Origin: a virus
Reading direction: 5' to 3' (one strand)
DNA: 64,000 nucleotides
Virus record (IMG/VR): IMGVR_UViG_3300042560_001323
Location: 1-64,000 of that record
Notes under the pieces: model-generated
Databases searched by the model: none
Told to the model about the DNA's origin: nothing
The model's input: only the letters and a program-made list of their open reading frames with translations
Shown: positions 41,780 to 50,700 of the stretch, piece after piece
Layout: the number at the start of each line of letters is the position of its first letter
Numbering within the stretch: position 1 is the first letter of the stretch
Translations under genes and position numbers: made by a program

Positions 41780-42172
41780 TTAGGGTGTAGGCAGAAAGAC
41801 TCTGTTATTTTGACACGAGTTTGATGGTTTTGGAGTTTGCAGGGCCGGTTTGAAAAGTGTCCATTTAACCAAAACACAAATAGGGCGGAAAGATGCTATT
41901 AGATGGTTCTTAGTTTTATGAATTTCCGGTAAATAATCCGTAAACACAACGTAAATATCATTGTTTTTATAATCATCTAAAGAATATTCTAGGGGAAGCA
42001 AATCATATGCCTCTTTTAGTTTATCTTCATTGAGAGGATGCCATTGATTTGGAGTAAACCCATCCTTCTTAAGTTCATTATAAATTTCTGGGTAACCTTG
42101 AGACCATATACAATGGAATTCCTTACACATTACGATTGGTGCAAGAAATTCACCCAGTTCTTCTTTCACCAT
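41780..42172 (-). CDS. DUF1566-like protein with extended C-terminus, 130 aa
   Basis: KEFHCIWSQGYPEIYNELKK to LLPLEYSLDDY resembles 44782-45261. After PICVLVKWTL the frame runs through a palindrome (41842-41863), where neighbouring genes stop, and ends only at the next start codon. The original stop seems to have mutated, adding about 20 odd residues. Confidence 0.55.
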   Translation of the reverse strand: MVKEELGEFLAPIVMCKEFHCIWSQGYPEIYNELKKDGFTPNQWHPLNEDKLKEAYDLLPLEYSLDDYKNNDIYVVFTDYLPEIHKTKNHLIASFRPICVLVKWTLFKPALQTPKPSNSCQNNRVFLPTP

Positions 42173-42173
42173 C

Positions 42174-42428
42174 CTAATCCGACAACAGCAAATTTTCTTT
42201 TTCTTGAAAATTAAAGATGGCTTCCCGTAATGTTTTATATTTCTGCTCTATTTCATTTTTATTGCAACCAGAAAAATAGTAACCTAAAAGGTATGCAATA
42301 ATATATTCATCCCTACCATTAGTGCGCAAATCAAACACTAAATTTTCCGCTTCTCTGTCTGTGAGTTGGAATTTTATTGGTTCTTTTTTAGGGAACAGAA
42401 AATCGTTGATTTTATTAAAAAGGTTCAT
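42174..42428 (-). CDS. hypothetical protein, 84 aa
   Basis: MNLFNKINDFLFPKKEPIKF to FQEKENLLLSD. GGAGGAGAAG before the ATG fixes the start at 42428. Donor or sister of the leader fused to 41291-41779. Confidence 0.6.
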   Translation of the reverse strand: MNLFNKINDFLFPKKEPIKFQLTDREAENLVFDLRTNGRDEYIIAYLLGYYFSGCNKNEIEQKYKTLREAIFNFQEKENLLLSD

Positions 42429-42576
42429 TCTTCTTCTCCTCCTCAAGCAATTGTATGGCTTCGTCATAACCTGCCCAATTGTCCACGCCAACGGCAAATA
42501 GACAGTTAAGAAAGGTACTGTCTTCTAAGAGTTGATTGAATTCCTTTACGGAAATTGTGATTGTTTCATTTGTCAT
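42415..42576 (-). CDS. hypothetical protein, 53 aa
   Basis: MTNETITISVKEFNQLLEDS to LLEEEKKNEPF. AGGAG before the ATG at 42576. VKEFNQLLEDSTFLNCL resembles small phage helical proteins. Overlaps both neighbours. Confidence 0.55.
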   Translation of the reverse strand: MTNETITISVKEFNQLLEDSTFLNCLFAVGVDNWAGYDEAIQLLEEEKKNEPF

Positions 42577-42895
42577 TTTGATTCTCCTTTTTAGCTTCAT
42601 CTAAACATCTTTGAATGTAGACTAATTTCCATTCATTATTCTCATCTACTCTTTTATCACAATTTAAATTTCGCTCATCTAACCAAAAATTATGCCACCC
42701 AACAGAATTACGCAATTTTTCTGGCTTATTAATTTCTTCTGGAATTTCTTCGCCTTGTGAGAGAAATTTCATTTTAGCCCAAACTTCAAGACATTCATCT
42801 AATTTAGATACAGCATAGTCCTTATCATTGTAGATTCCATAGACGTGACAGCCTAGGTCAACATCTTCACAGATTAGATAAATTTTGGTTGTCAT
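42566..42895 (-). CDS. hypothetical protein, 109 aa
   Basis: MTTKIYLICEDVDLGCHVYG, then ISKLDECLEVW-like helical part. The start recalls small phage proteins of the 'kvYlv...d...gi...' type. Not recognised. Confidence 0.55.
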   Translation of the reverse strand: MTTKIYLICEDVDLGCHVYGIYNDKDYAVSKLDECLEVWAKMKFLSQGEEIPEEINKPEKLRNSVGWHNFWLDERNLNCDKRVDENNEWKLVYIQRCLDEAKKENQNDK

Positions 42896-43095
42896 TTTAA
42901 TTCATCCATAACTTGGGTTTTAATGTCTTTGATGTCTGCACTTTTTAAGATAATAGGTTTAATGGTTTCATCATCACTAACTGCAAGAAAAGCATACTCC
43001 GAAAGTTTCCTTCCCCACATAAAAACATCAATTTTTTCGGAATTGAAATAAGTTGATTTTTCTGGGTGTTTTAGTGATACTATAAGAAGTTTCAT
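42892..43095 (-). CDS. hypothetical protein, 67 aa
   Basis: MKLLIVSLKHPEKSTYFNSE to IKTQVMDELK. ATGA overlaps at both ends. Not recognised. Confidence 0.55.
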   Translation of the reverse strand: MKLLIVSLKHPEKSTYFNSEKIDVFMWGRKLSEYAFLAVSDDETIKPIILKSADIKDIKTQVMDELK

Positions 43096-43361
43096 TTTAC
43101 TTTCTCCATAAATCCCTCAAAGTATTCCGTAAAAAAGTAAAAAGCAAGACACTGTTTGTTATTATTCAATTCTACCCCAAAAAGTGAATCAGATTGAAGA
43201 AATGAAAGTTCTATATGAAATCCACCAGAAGAATAGAAGTGGTTGGTTGGATTTTCATAATTCACCCAAAGCAATGAACGTTTTTTTAGAATGCCAAACT
43301 GCCAAGTGTGAGAGGTTTCGCCGTTGTCCCAAGTTTTTTCATCGTACTGGAGAAGTTTCAT
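43092..43361 (-). CDS. hypothetical protein, 89 aa
   Basis: MKLLQYDEKTWDNGETSHTW to EYFEGFMEKVK, Trp- and Phe-rich, beta-like. Not recognised. Confidence 0.55.
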   Translation of the reverse strand: MKLLQYDEKTWDNGETSHTWQFGILKKRSLLWVNYENPTNHFYSSGGFHIELSFLQSDSLFGVELNNNKQCLAFYFFTEYFEGFMEKVK

Positions 43362-43676
43362 TTCACTTTCTCAAACTTTTTCTTAAGGCGCAAATACTCT
43401 TTATGCTCTTTATCGTCTTTCTGTTTCAGGTAATTTTGAATGGTCTGTTTAATAAGGACGCTCTTATCAACTTCTTCACAAACGATAATGTTGTCCATTA
43501 CTTCTTCATAATCTTCTTCAGTTGGGTCTTCATATCGGTCTTGAATATAATGATTGAATGTGCTGATGATTCCATCTTTTAGGTCCTCTTCACCTTCTAA
43601 AGGGGGCAATCTCAGTCGTTTCTATTCCTTTATAGTCGGCATAGAGAATAAAGTAGTTTTTAGTTTCTTCGGTCAT
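43358..43676 (-). CDS. hypothetical gene with a possible +1 frameshift
   Basis: ATG at 43676 overlaps the upstream stop as ATGA and reads MTEETKNYFILYADYKGIET-TEIAPF-stop. Shifting +1 around CCC-CCT-TTA (about 43593-43599) joins it to LEGEEDLKDGIISTFNHYIQ and on to 43358, itself ATGA-coupled. The alternative is a separate gene starting at TTG 43609. The CCC-U context is known to favour +1 slippage, so a programmed event is possible. Confidence 0.45.
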
Positions 43677-43906
43677 TTTACTTTCTCGTTAAATTTTTCA
43701 ATAGAGCTAAGTCTAAAGGTTTTAATCTTATCGTCAATTAAAACCTTGGCGTGAGGAATCTTGGGTGCCATTGCACCACTATTATGTGGATAAAAAATTT
43801 CCACAATCTCCCCAGTGTCACCTTCTTCTGCATATGTTTCCAGTTCAGGTGAATAGCGATAAATGTCTCGCTTGAGTCTGACTTTATCCCCAGGTTTAAA
43901 TGTCAT
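43673..43906 (-). CDS. KOW/SH3-like small protein, 77 aa
   Basis: MTFKPGDKVRLKRDIYRYSP, EEGDTGEIVEIFYP and KVLIDDKIKTFRL are the strands of a small barrel of the 'PGDkVr' type. Start at 43906, just after the upstream stop. Confidence 0.6.
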   Translation of the reverse strand: MTFKPGDKVRLKRDIYRYSPELETYAEEGDTGEIVEIFYPHNSGAMAPKIPHAKVLIDDKIKTFRLSSIEKFNEKVK

Positions 43907-43907
43907 T

Positions 43908-44267
43908 TCAATCCTCGTCATCTTGTGTTGAATAAATGGCATTACTTGAACGTTTGTACTCTTGTTCAGCCTTATTTTCTCTGGCAGTTTCTAAGACGCT
44001 TTTTGCTTCTTCAGGTGTGTCAAAATACATCACATTGCAAACAGATTTATAAACTGGGTCAAAAGTATAAAAAATCTTCCCTTCATTCTTAAAATAGGAA
44101 CATACATATAGTGGAGAACAACATTTTTCATCTTTAGGGGCACGTTTTGGAATTCTGCGAATATAATAAGAGGTTTTTTCTGCCAACCAAAGAAAACCAG
44201 TAGGAATCCTCTCTGCTGCCACCTCATAATGATAAGCGTTAAAGTTGAATGTTTTAGATGGAATCAT
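43908..44267 (-). CDS. hypothetical protein, 119 aa
   Basis: MIPSKTFNFNAYHYEVAAER to SSNAIYSTQDDED. Soluble. ATGA overlap with 44264. Not recognised. Confidence 0.55.
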   Translation of the reverse strand: MIPSKTFNFNAYHYEVAAERIPTGFLWLAEKTSYYIRRIPKRAPKDEKCCSPLYVCSYFKNEGKIFYTFDPVYKSVCNVMYFDTPEEAKSVLETARENKAEQEYKRSSNAIYSTQDDED

Positions 44268-44512
44268 TTCTCCTCCTTACCAGGCTTAAGTTTCATATTC
44301 TCCAGTAGATTTTCGCGGTAAGAATTCCAACCGTTTACATTTTCACAAATGTATTCGTAGTCTCGTAGTGGTACTTCATCGATAGAAGGGTTCGGTTTCT
44401 CTTTTGGCATCCATTCTTCAAATGCATTCATAATATCATTGAGTAGGTTTGGGTCATATCTCCCACCACTCTTTTTCATAAAATAAAAAACGAAGGAATC
44501 TTTGTTAATCAT
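44264..44512 (-). CDS. hypothetical protein, 82 aa
   Basis: MINKDSFVFYFMKKSGGRYD to ENMKLKPGKEEK. Helical and charged. Separated from the next gene by one base. Confidence 0.55.
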   Translation of the reverse strand: MINKDSFVFYFMKKSGGRYDPNLLNDIMNAFEEWMPKEKPNPSIDEVPLRDYEYICENVNGWNSYRENLLENMKLKPGKEEK

Positions 44513-44513
44513 T

Positions 44514-44765
44514 TTATTTGCTCTCCCTTATAAACTCGGACCATTGTGGAATTTTACCACAGATGGCATCAATATTAGTTGAAGTTTTGACTCTTTCACG
44601 GCATTCCATCGTTCGGTCAAAAGATTTTCGGTAGTTGTCTCGTGAAGTTCCGTGGTTAAAAAGAAAAGCCACTGCAAAAAGTAATGAAGCAGCACCTCCA
44701 AACATAAAACCAACGGATAGAAAGCCCGCGATGGCCTCCTCAGATTCTCGGCTGTTAAAAGACAT
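44514..44765 (-). CDS. single-span membrane protein, 83 aa
   Basis: MSFNSRESEEAIAGFLSVGF into one hydrophobic segment (about residues 12-32), then a basic soluble part with two cysteines. Not recognised. Confidence 0.55.
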   Translation of the reverse strand: MSFNSRESEEAIAGFLSVGFMFGGAASLLFAVAFLFNHGTSRDNYRKSFDRTMECRERVKTSTNIDAICGKIPQWSEFIRESK

Positions 44766-44781
44766 AATTTTAGCTCAAAAT

Positions 44782-45261
44782 TCAATAAGAAATACAACGG
44801 ACTGCGCGAACGGCACTAGGGGTTCTCCTATAGTTTTGACATTGGGAAGCTCCACCTTGATCCGAGACTGAGAGGGAGTATGCGCCTAGCTCACCACTCT
44901 CGTTAGAACTCCAATAGTAATGATAACCAAATTCGTTGGGTATGACTCTATATGCAAGATGTAGTTGTTCTATTGTAGGAATGAACCATTGAGAAGGTAT
45001 AAAACCTTGTTCAGAAAGTTTTGAGTACACTTCTGGAAATTCTTTTGTCCACTTCATGTGGTAAACTTCAGTTGATTTAGGTGAAATCAACAGGGTAAGA
45101 CCGTTTTCTTTCTTTAGGAGAATAGAACCGTCTTCAAGAACATCTCCTGCAGATGCTTCTTGAATGGTTGGAGGGTTATGTGACTCAAGTTCCTGTTTCA
45201 GTTTATTTAGTTGTTGCTCCGTTTCATTAATAGATTGGAGCAGTTGTTCTTTGGTTGTCAT
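44782..45261 (-). CDS. DUF1566-type domain protein with coiled-coil start, 159 aa
   Basis: N-terminal coiled coil (LQSINETEQQLNKLKQELES), then GDVLEDGSILL, and the C-terminal YYWSSNE ... VRAVRCISY pattern of DUF1566/Lcl C-type domains, which often sit on phage surface or receptor-related proteins. Confidence 0.65.
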   Translation of the reverse strand: MTTKEQLLQSINETEQQLNKLKQELESHNPPTIQEASAGDVLEDGSILLKKENGLTLLISPKSTEVYHMKWTKEFPEVYSKLSEQGFIPSQWFIPTIEQLHLAYRVIPNEFGYHYYWSSNESGELGAYSLSVSDQGGASQCQNYRRTPSAVRAVRCISY

Positions 45262-45308
45262 GGTATCAGTTCAAAGGTCAGTTGTAGTATGGAACGGTTT
45301 TGAGAACT

Positions 45309-45764
45309 TCAGCTAGAAGCTGTGTCAATAAACTCCAGATTTTTTCCTACCCATTCAGGGCTATACGAATAGACCTCGCCTTCAATGCCCAGGGCAATAT
45401 AATTAGGATGCGAAACAACTCTTGTTCCCTCCAGAGTTTCAAGAGTAACAGTAGTGTCCTCTGGAATAGGAATACACCTACAAAGTTCTTTCCTACGATA
45501 AATTCCAGAATCTTTTTCGGTTTCTTCCCAGGTTTTATGAAAAATGTCAATCTTACAGGGATATGGATCAGCACCATCAACTGGAATGACGACAAAATCA
45601 ATTCCTTGCTCTGCTACTAGGTTTCCTTCGCCGTATTTGGATTCAAATACCTCAGTTCCATTTACTTCACGAATCCTTACAAGAGTTTTCCGCCTTGCAA
45701 CTTTAGGCTCGCCAAAATGAGTGATTGCTTCTTTAGCGTTTGAGATGGTGATCGGGGTGCTCAT
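45309..45764 (-). CDS. hypothetical protein, 151 aa
   Basis: MSTPITISNAKEAITHFGEP, then QGIDFVVIPVDGADPYPCKI and DIFHKTWEET, a segment familiar from phage proteins of unknown role. Start at 45764; the frame to 45854 crosses the promoter. Confidence 0.6.
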   Translation of the reverse strand: MSTPITISNAKEAITHFGEPKVARRKTLVRIREVNGTEVFESKYGEGNLVAEQGIDFVVIPVDGADPYPCKIDIFHKTWEETEKDSGIYRRKELCRCIPIPEDTTVTLETLEGTRVVSHPNYIALGIEGEVYSYSPEWVGKNLEFIDTASS

Positions 45765-45783
45765 AGTAGTGTTTTTATAGACA

Positions 45784-45847
45784 ATGGTATTGTGGCACAG
45801 TTTTAGAGGCTTTTGTTGGGTGTGGGACAGTTTGAAAAGTGTCTCAC
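45784..45847 (-). promoter_or_regulatory. promoter module for 45309-45764
   Basis: -10 TACCAT (45784-45789), 32-nt gap, palindrome 45822-45847. Confidence 0.5.
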
Positions 45848-46110
45848 CAATCAATTGTCATTTTCCACAAAACATCATTATAATGCACAGTATAGCCATC
45901 TTTCTCTAGTTCTTCTTTGATTTTTCTCCAAATGATATGAAATCTATAGTTTTTTCCATAATCAATAGTTACAGAACTTCTACCAAATTCTGGTTCGGTT
46001 ACAGTATTAATTTTCTTATAAATTTGGGTAAGGGCAAGGTCTAAGACTGCCTCATCGGTATTCACTTTGTCTGTTCTTTCTCTTGCTTCTTTTGCGGTGA
46101 TTCGTTCCAT
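45844..46110 (-). CDS. hypothetical protein, 88 aa
   Basis: MERITAKEARERTDKVNTDE to GYTVHYNDVLWKMTIDW. The ITAKEAr..T...... start with a later 'Y.v.y....w.m.I.W' end is a common phage layout. Function unknown. 46111-46253 shows no gene. Confidence 0.6.
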   Translation of the reverse strand: MERITAKEARERTDKVNTDEAVLDLALTQIYKKINTVTEPEFGRSSVTIDYGKNYRFHIIWRKIKEELEKDGYTVHYNDVLWKMTIDW

Positions 46111-46253
46111 TTGTTTTCCTTATTTAATAGTATTGAATACCTGGGTGGTATCACTTTTGACAAAGCGGAGCGTAGCAGACTTTGAATGTCTTGTCAATAG
46201 GTAGAAATACTATGTTAGCGGATGCCAACAAAACCCACAAGCACTTGACAAAA

Positions 46254-46670
46254 TTAACCGAGTGTGCGACAGTAAAGGTCACAGAAAACTTCTTCTAACT
46301 GATTAGCCCTGATTTCCCAAGGCTGATTATCATAGTCATCGCTTTCATAAAAAACTCCGTTCCAATAGCGTTTACCGTCTTGTTCAGTAAGATTACCCTT
46401 GATGTAATCTTCAATATGAATCATCTCGTGAATTAGAGTCATTATATACTCTTTTCCGTTGAGATAATGGTGAATTTCAATAGTAAACTCTCTGGGGTCT
46501 TCAAGTTCGCCCGAAACATACATTATGGCAGAATCTTCTGACAAGAATAAATGTTCAATTGTTACATCGTATTCATATTCCTTGAGGAATGTTTTGTCAA
46601 ACCAGGAGAGAACACTTCTGCAAACAATCTCTTGTTGAGCGGTTGCTCCAATTACATCAGTAAAGAGCAT
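46254..46670 (-). CDS. SprT-like zinc metallopeptidase, 138 aa
   Basis: YIMTLIHEMIHIEDYIKGN holds the HExxH zinc site, followed by a later acidic/aromatic region (WNGVFYESDDYDNQPWEIRA). Small SprT-like proteins are common in large phages. Substrate unknown. Confidence 0.75.
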   Translation of the reverse strand: MLFTDVIGATAQQEIVCRSVLSWFDKTFLKEYEYDVTIEHLFLSEDSAIMYVSGELEDPREFTIEIHHYLNGKEYIMTLIHEMIHIEDYIKGNLTEQDGKRYWNGVFYESDDYDNQPWEIRANQLEEVFCDLYCRTLG

Positions 46671-46758
46671 ATCTCACAAAAACTTCTACAACTCTTGTTC
46701 CCCAGTTCATCATCCACAAAAATGAGGCAATGAAAATGAGTTTTTCTTTGGTAGTCAT
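46657..46758 (-). CDS. small membrane peptide, 33 aa
   Basis: MTTKEKLIFIASFLWMMNWG to YALY, one hydrophobic helix. Its stop overlaps the start of the SprT-like gene and it lies about 20 bases after a promoter module, so it may couple translation. Confidence 0.4.
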   Translation of the reverse strand: MTTKEKLIFIASFLWMMNWGTRVVEVFVRYALY

Positions 46759-46780
46759 TGTCTTATTGTTAGGCTTTTTT

Positions 46781-46838
46781 ATGCTAAGGGATTTTTGTGG
46801 AGTTTGGGGTTGTCTGTGGACAGTTGAAAAAGTGACAC
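46781..46838 (-). promoter_or_regulatory. promoter module for 46657 and SprT-like gene
   Basis: -10 TAGCAT (46781-46786), 29-nt gap, palindrome 46816-46838. Confidence 0.6.
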
Positions 46839-46839
46839 C

Positions 46840-46985
46840 TAAAGAAAAAGAGCAGCTTAAGAGCCCACCAACTCTCTCACCGCTCTCCCTCTTACGCTAT
46901 AAGATAACGGAAGAACGAGGCGAAATCTTCCGTTATCTTATAGCATTCCGGGGGTGCCCTAGGCGCCTCTCTCAGAACATTGTTA
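46840..46985 (-). ncRNA. candidate hairpin RNA
   Basis: About 145 bases downstream of the -10 at 46985-46990, with no protein-coding frame. It contains an inverted repeat at about 46897-46943 with some 18-20 matched pairs (GCTATAAGATAACGGAAG and its complement) around a 13-base loop. A short stem and TTTTT (near 46848-46860) precede the next module. Could also act as a two-way terminator. Confidence 0.45.
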
Positions 46986-47042
46986 ATGTAGCACGTTCGC
47001 CTCCGTTTTGTTGCATCGTGTGGCCAGTTCGTCTAGTGTCCC
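46985..47042 (-). promoter_or_regulatory. promoter module with no downstream protein gene
   Basis: -10 TACATT (46985-46990), 29-nt gap, palindrome 47020-47042. Confidence 0.6.
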
Positions 47043-47070
47043 AAAAGAAAAGGGGCTAGTTAAGCCCCTC
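47043..47070 (-). terminator. rho-independent terminator of the small RNA
   Basis: GAGGGGCTTAAC / TAGCCCC stem followed by TTTTCTTTT on the minus strand. Confidence 0.7.
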
Positions 47071-47125
47071 GGTAACCCATTTAATAAGAGGTATGCACAC
47101 CTCATTGGGGAACAACCCCCAACTC
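47043..47125 (-). ncRNA. candidate small RNA with terminator
   Basis: About 80 bases from the -10 TATTCT (47130-47135) to a textbook terminator (GGGGCTTAACTAGCCCCTTTTCTTTT, given in two parts: stem GGGGC/GCCCC, then the T run, 47043-47070). Two more hairpins (GGGGGTTGTTCCCC, GAGGTGTGCATACCTC) fill it. A 23-codon frame starting right at the transcription start (MSWGLFPNEVC) would need leaderless translation. Confidence 0.55.
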
Positions 47126-47129
47126 ATTA

Positions 47130-47187
47130 AGAATACCACAAAACCATCAAAACAGTGAAAGCGTGTGCCAGTTCCACAACCGGCTCC
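47130..47187 (-). promoter_or_regulatory. promoter module of the small RNA
   Basis: -10 TATTCT (47130-47135), 29-nt gap, palindrome 47165-47187. Last copy of the module in the window. Confidence 0.6.
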
Positions 47188-47189
47188 AA

Positions 47190-47196
47190 CTAAATA
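47190..47196 (+). promoter_or_regulatory. T4-like late promoter motif
   Basis: CTAAATA on the plus strand, 21 bases before the ATG of 47218-47568. It matches the (N)ATAAATA-type late -10 of T4-like cyanophages in form. Confidence 0.55.
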
Positions 47197-47217
47197 GCTA
47201 TACTAAACTTAAGTAAT

Positions 47218-47568
47218 ATGGCCGCGACTGTTTTAAGAGGTAAACTTGGCACCGGTTCTTCAAATGGAACTGTAAATTATACCAATACAACTGGTGGAAA
47301 TGCCAGACTTATCATCAATTATGCAGATTCTATTACATCAACTGCAAATATTTTAATGTCTTGGGGCGGTTCTGCAAGTATCACCGAAACAAATGTTAGG
47401 GCTTTCGGCAAATATGTTGCAACAGCTAGTAATCTACAAAACATCTCAGTATTTTCTGCCAATAGTTCACCTCAGGTGCTACCAACAGAGATTTATTTAC
47501 AGCCAGCAGATACTTTTAGCATAACCTGTAACAATTACAATATTGTTGTTATCCCGGAAGACGGTTAA
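47218..47568 (+). CDS. probable virion protein, 116 aa
   Basis: MAATVLRGKLGTGSSNGTVN, Ser/Thr/Asn/Gly-rich and beta-type, as in small decoration or neck/tail proteins. Apart from the transposons it is the only convincing plus-strand gene. Its stop overlaps the stop of 47565-47738. Role inferred from composition and place. Confidence 0.6.
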   Translation: MAATVLRGKLGTGSSNGTVNYTNTTGGNARLIINYADSITSTANILMSWGGSASITETNVRAFGKYVATASNLQNISVFSANSSPQVLPTEIYLQPADTFSITCNNYNIVVIPEDG

Positions 47569-47738
47569 ACCGGAATATTAAATCCTCGGGTTGTAAACGG
47601 TGAGGGTTTTACTGAATCTGCAAGTTTTTCCATTGTTACCGCACCATTTTGAACTTTACTTGTGGAAACTGCATTATCAGCAAGATCTTCTGCAATAATG
47701 ATGCCGTCTTTGATTGTTTCGGCTTGTGTTTGTGACAT
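47565..47738 (-). CDS. small tail-fibre-like protein, 57 aa
   Basis: MSQTQAETIKDGIIIAEDLA then DNAVSTSKVQNGAVTMEKLA, the 'DnAVtt.KI.dgaVt..KLa' repeat of phage tail fibre and collar proteins. Too short for a whole fibre, so likely an adaptor or remnant. Confidence 0.6.
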   Translation of the reverse strand: MSQTQAETIKDGIIIAEDLADNAVSTSKVQNGAVTMEKLADSVKPSPFTTRGFNIPV

Positions 47739-47776
47739 TTTATTCCTCGGGTTTATCTATAAAAATTAAAGGTTAA

Positions 47777-50700
47777 TCAATGATAATGTACAGTTACATT
47801 ACCAGAATTAAAAACAGTGGAGCCAGTATTGCCTAAGAAAATTCTAGTAACTGGAAAATTTGCAGAAGTTTGAAGACGACCACCGGTAAATCCAATAACA
47901 TCTATATTAGTTTCATATATAAAAGTTCCGTTAGCAATCCAAATGTGGTCATTAGATGTGCTTATAAGTTTTTTAAGTGTGACTTGGCCGGTAATACTAT
48001 TCCCGGCATTACCAAGAAAGAAAACTAAACTATCGGTACGAGTAACCTTACCGGCTGTAACTCCCACACTAATATAAGTAGAATTTGACTTATGTATAGA
48101 AGTACCTATTGTTGGTTGTGCGAAAATTTGAAAATGTCCATCATCAGGCAATGAAATATCATTAAACAATATTGTAATTTCATTTGCCCAAGTTGGGATA
48201 TTGGAAAATTGAGTAAATGATGATGGAAATACCCCACCAAGCGAGATAGTTGGAAGTGAAATAAGACTAGGCTTCCAACTTACACCGGTTGCCGCAGTTG
48301 GATCTACAGTAAGAATATAACCAGTTGTACCAATACCTAGAATACTAGCATTATTATCAGTAATACCAACCGCTAAATCACCTTTGGCGTTCCAAGATGT
48401 GTTGCCAAGTAGTGAACTTTGACCACCAAGAGCAACAATGAAGTGTGATAATCCAGCAGCGGGAGCACTAGTAAAGGTAATAGAAGAGGTATTAATACCA
48501 GAATTTTGATTAATATAAAAATCTGTTCCGGGTTTTTGAGTAATGCCCCCAAGAGATACAATTAAATTTGCCGAGCTACCAAATGGAACATATGGCGAGC
48601 CATTAAGGAGTAGATTAAATACAGTTGTTACACCATTGAATGGCACAAGAGAATCAAGAATAACAGAGTTACCACTGGCAGGGTCACCAATAATTGATGC
48701 AGAGTTTGCGGGAGTAAAGCCAAGGGCAGTTGTTACGTCAGATGAGGTAAGAGCAGCATCCGCGCCACCGGCCTTTAAGAAATTAGTTGTTGTTACGCCA
48801 GCCTTTATAAAACTGCGGGCGATAATGGGCGCAGAGGAAGATATTCCGACATTAATAGTTACGATGCCGCTTACTGGAGGGGTACCAGAAATGCTGATAT
48901 TTGAAGTTCCCGCAAAGTTAAACTGTGTAGCCATTCCAACGAAAGTATTAGAACCTGTTGAAACCCCAACAGAGTTTCCTAATGGTGATGCGCCCGCAAA
49001 ATTTAAGGTAGTAATACCGCTTGAGCTATCAAAAGAAGAAGTTAATACAATACCAGTTGTTTTAAAATCAATAAGAGTTGAAAGGCCAACAAATGAACCG
49101 TTACTTGAAACTCCTACAACTGGTTCAACGCTACTACCATAATTGCCAATTCTACCAAATTTCTCCCAACGATTATTAGAAGTAAATACCCAACCAAGGA
49201 AACCGCCACTTAATGGATTTGCATTGTATTGAACATCGCCAGGACTTCCGGCAAGGGTTGGGATAGAATCACCAACGGTGTATTGTCTTGGGGTATTAGA
49301 TGTTCCTTGCAAGAAGAGTGAAAGTGCCTCAATACCTTTTGGTGAATTTGAGATTACCTTGTTATTAAGAACAACTGGACCATCAAATTGTGAAATGAGG
49401 TCTTTATTTGAACCACCTTCAACGAAAAGTGATCGGCTAATGATTGCATCCGTTGTATTTAAGACGTTGAATCCAGTATCAGAATTATTTGTTGCTGGAT
49501 CTTCACCTGTTACCGATGGAATAGGAACATCAAATAGTTCTTCTACACCCAATGCGGAATTAACTTTCTTATTACCAATAAAGAAATTTCCATTAGCATT
49601 CATACCCTGAAAAACTACAATACCACCATCTTCTTTGGTTGATTGTGAAATAAGTTCTTCTTGGGGTGAAAGAGTTCTATCTTGTCTATCCGGTAGGGCT
49701 GAAGAATAGTTGCCAGAGCCGTAACCTGTATATTCAAAAGTCTGGGCACTTGCACGAGTTAAAGAGTTTCTTCTTAGTTCAATAGGAATAGGAAGAATTT
49801 TACTGACATATGCTCCAGACAAATGTGAATTACTACGAGTTCCGAACATTCCCCGGAATACCGTAACTGTATCATTAGCAACAGTTGTGGAAATTCTAAT
49901 AATTTCTTCATCAACCAATAGATAATCACCAAGTTTTAGGCCAGCATTTAGTGCATTAAGAATTGAAGCTGTTGTTGAAGTTGAGTTTAGACTTGCACTT
50001 AAAGTTGTAGTAATACCGGCATAGTTGGTGACCATTCTGCCGCCAAGGTTTTCCTTAGCCTTAGTAATAGTTCCACCATTAGAAGATGCGCCTTGTCTAA
50101 ATATATAAGGAGTTCCAACATAAGATACATTTACATTAGTGGTTCCAGTTGAAATAGTAATGGTATTTAAACCAACAACACTAGCAACAGTAAAAGTATT
50201 ATTGAGAACGCTACTAGTAAATCCACCGAAAAGAAACTTACTGTCAACAAATAATCCGTGAGGGTTTATAGTTGTAACAGTTGCAATACCGGTTCCTGGT
50301 CCATAAACTAACGAGGAAATGCCTATAGTTCTACCTGTTAATTCGGCATAACCTTGAGCAGTTGCAGTTGAACCAATACCACTAACAAATGAGGGGAAAA
50401 TAGAAGATGCAGAAGCAACATTTATAGATTTACTACTAGAAATACCGGTAATTCTATAACTTGTATTGTATGCATCTAAAGTTTTACTAACTTTTAAAGA
50501 TTCACCAATATGATTATAAGTTGATACTACGCTGACAATACCGACAGTATGGCCAGTAGTTGTTGCAATACCAACAACATTTAATCTATCGCCGACTGCA
50601 TAATTACTACCGCCATCCATAATGCTGATACCAGAAATAGATCCGGCAGATGTTACGGTAACGTGGGCCGTTGCATTTTCACCAGAAGATACTGAATTTA

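Noticed and set aside
46730-47059. 109-codon plus-strand frame
   Set aside because: Crosses two promoter modules and a long hairpin and has no gene-like sequence.
48543-49142. 199-codon plus-strand frame
   Set aside because: Shadow of the repetitive giant structural gene.
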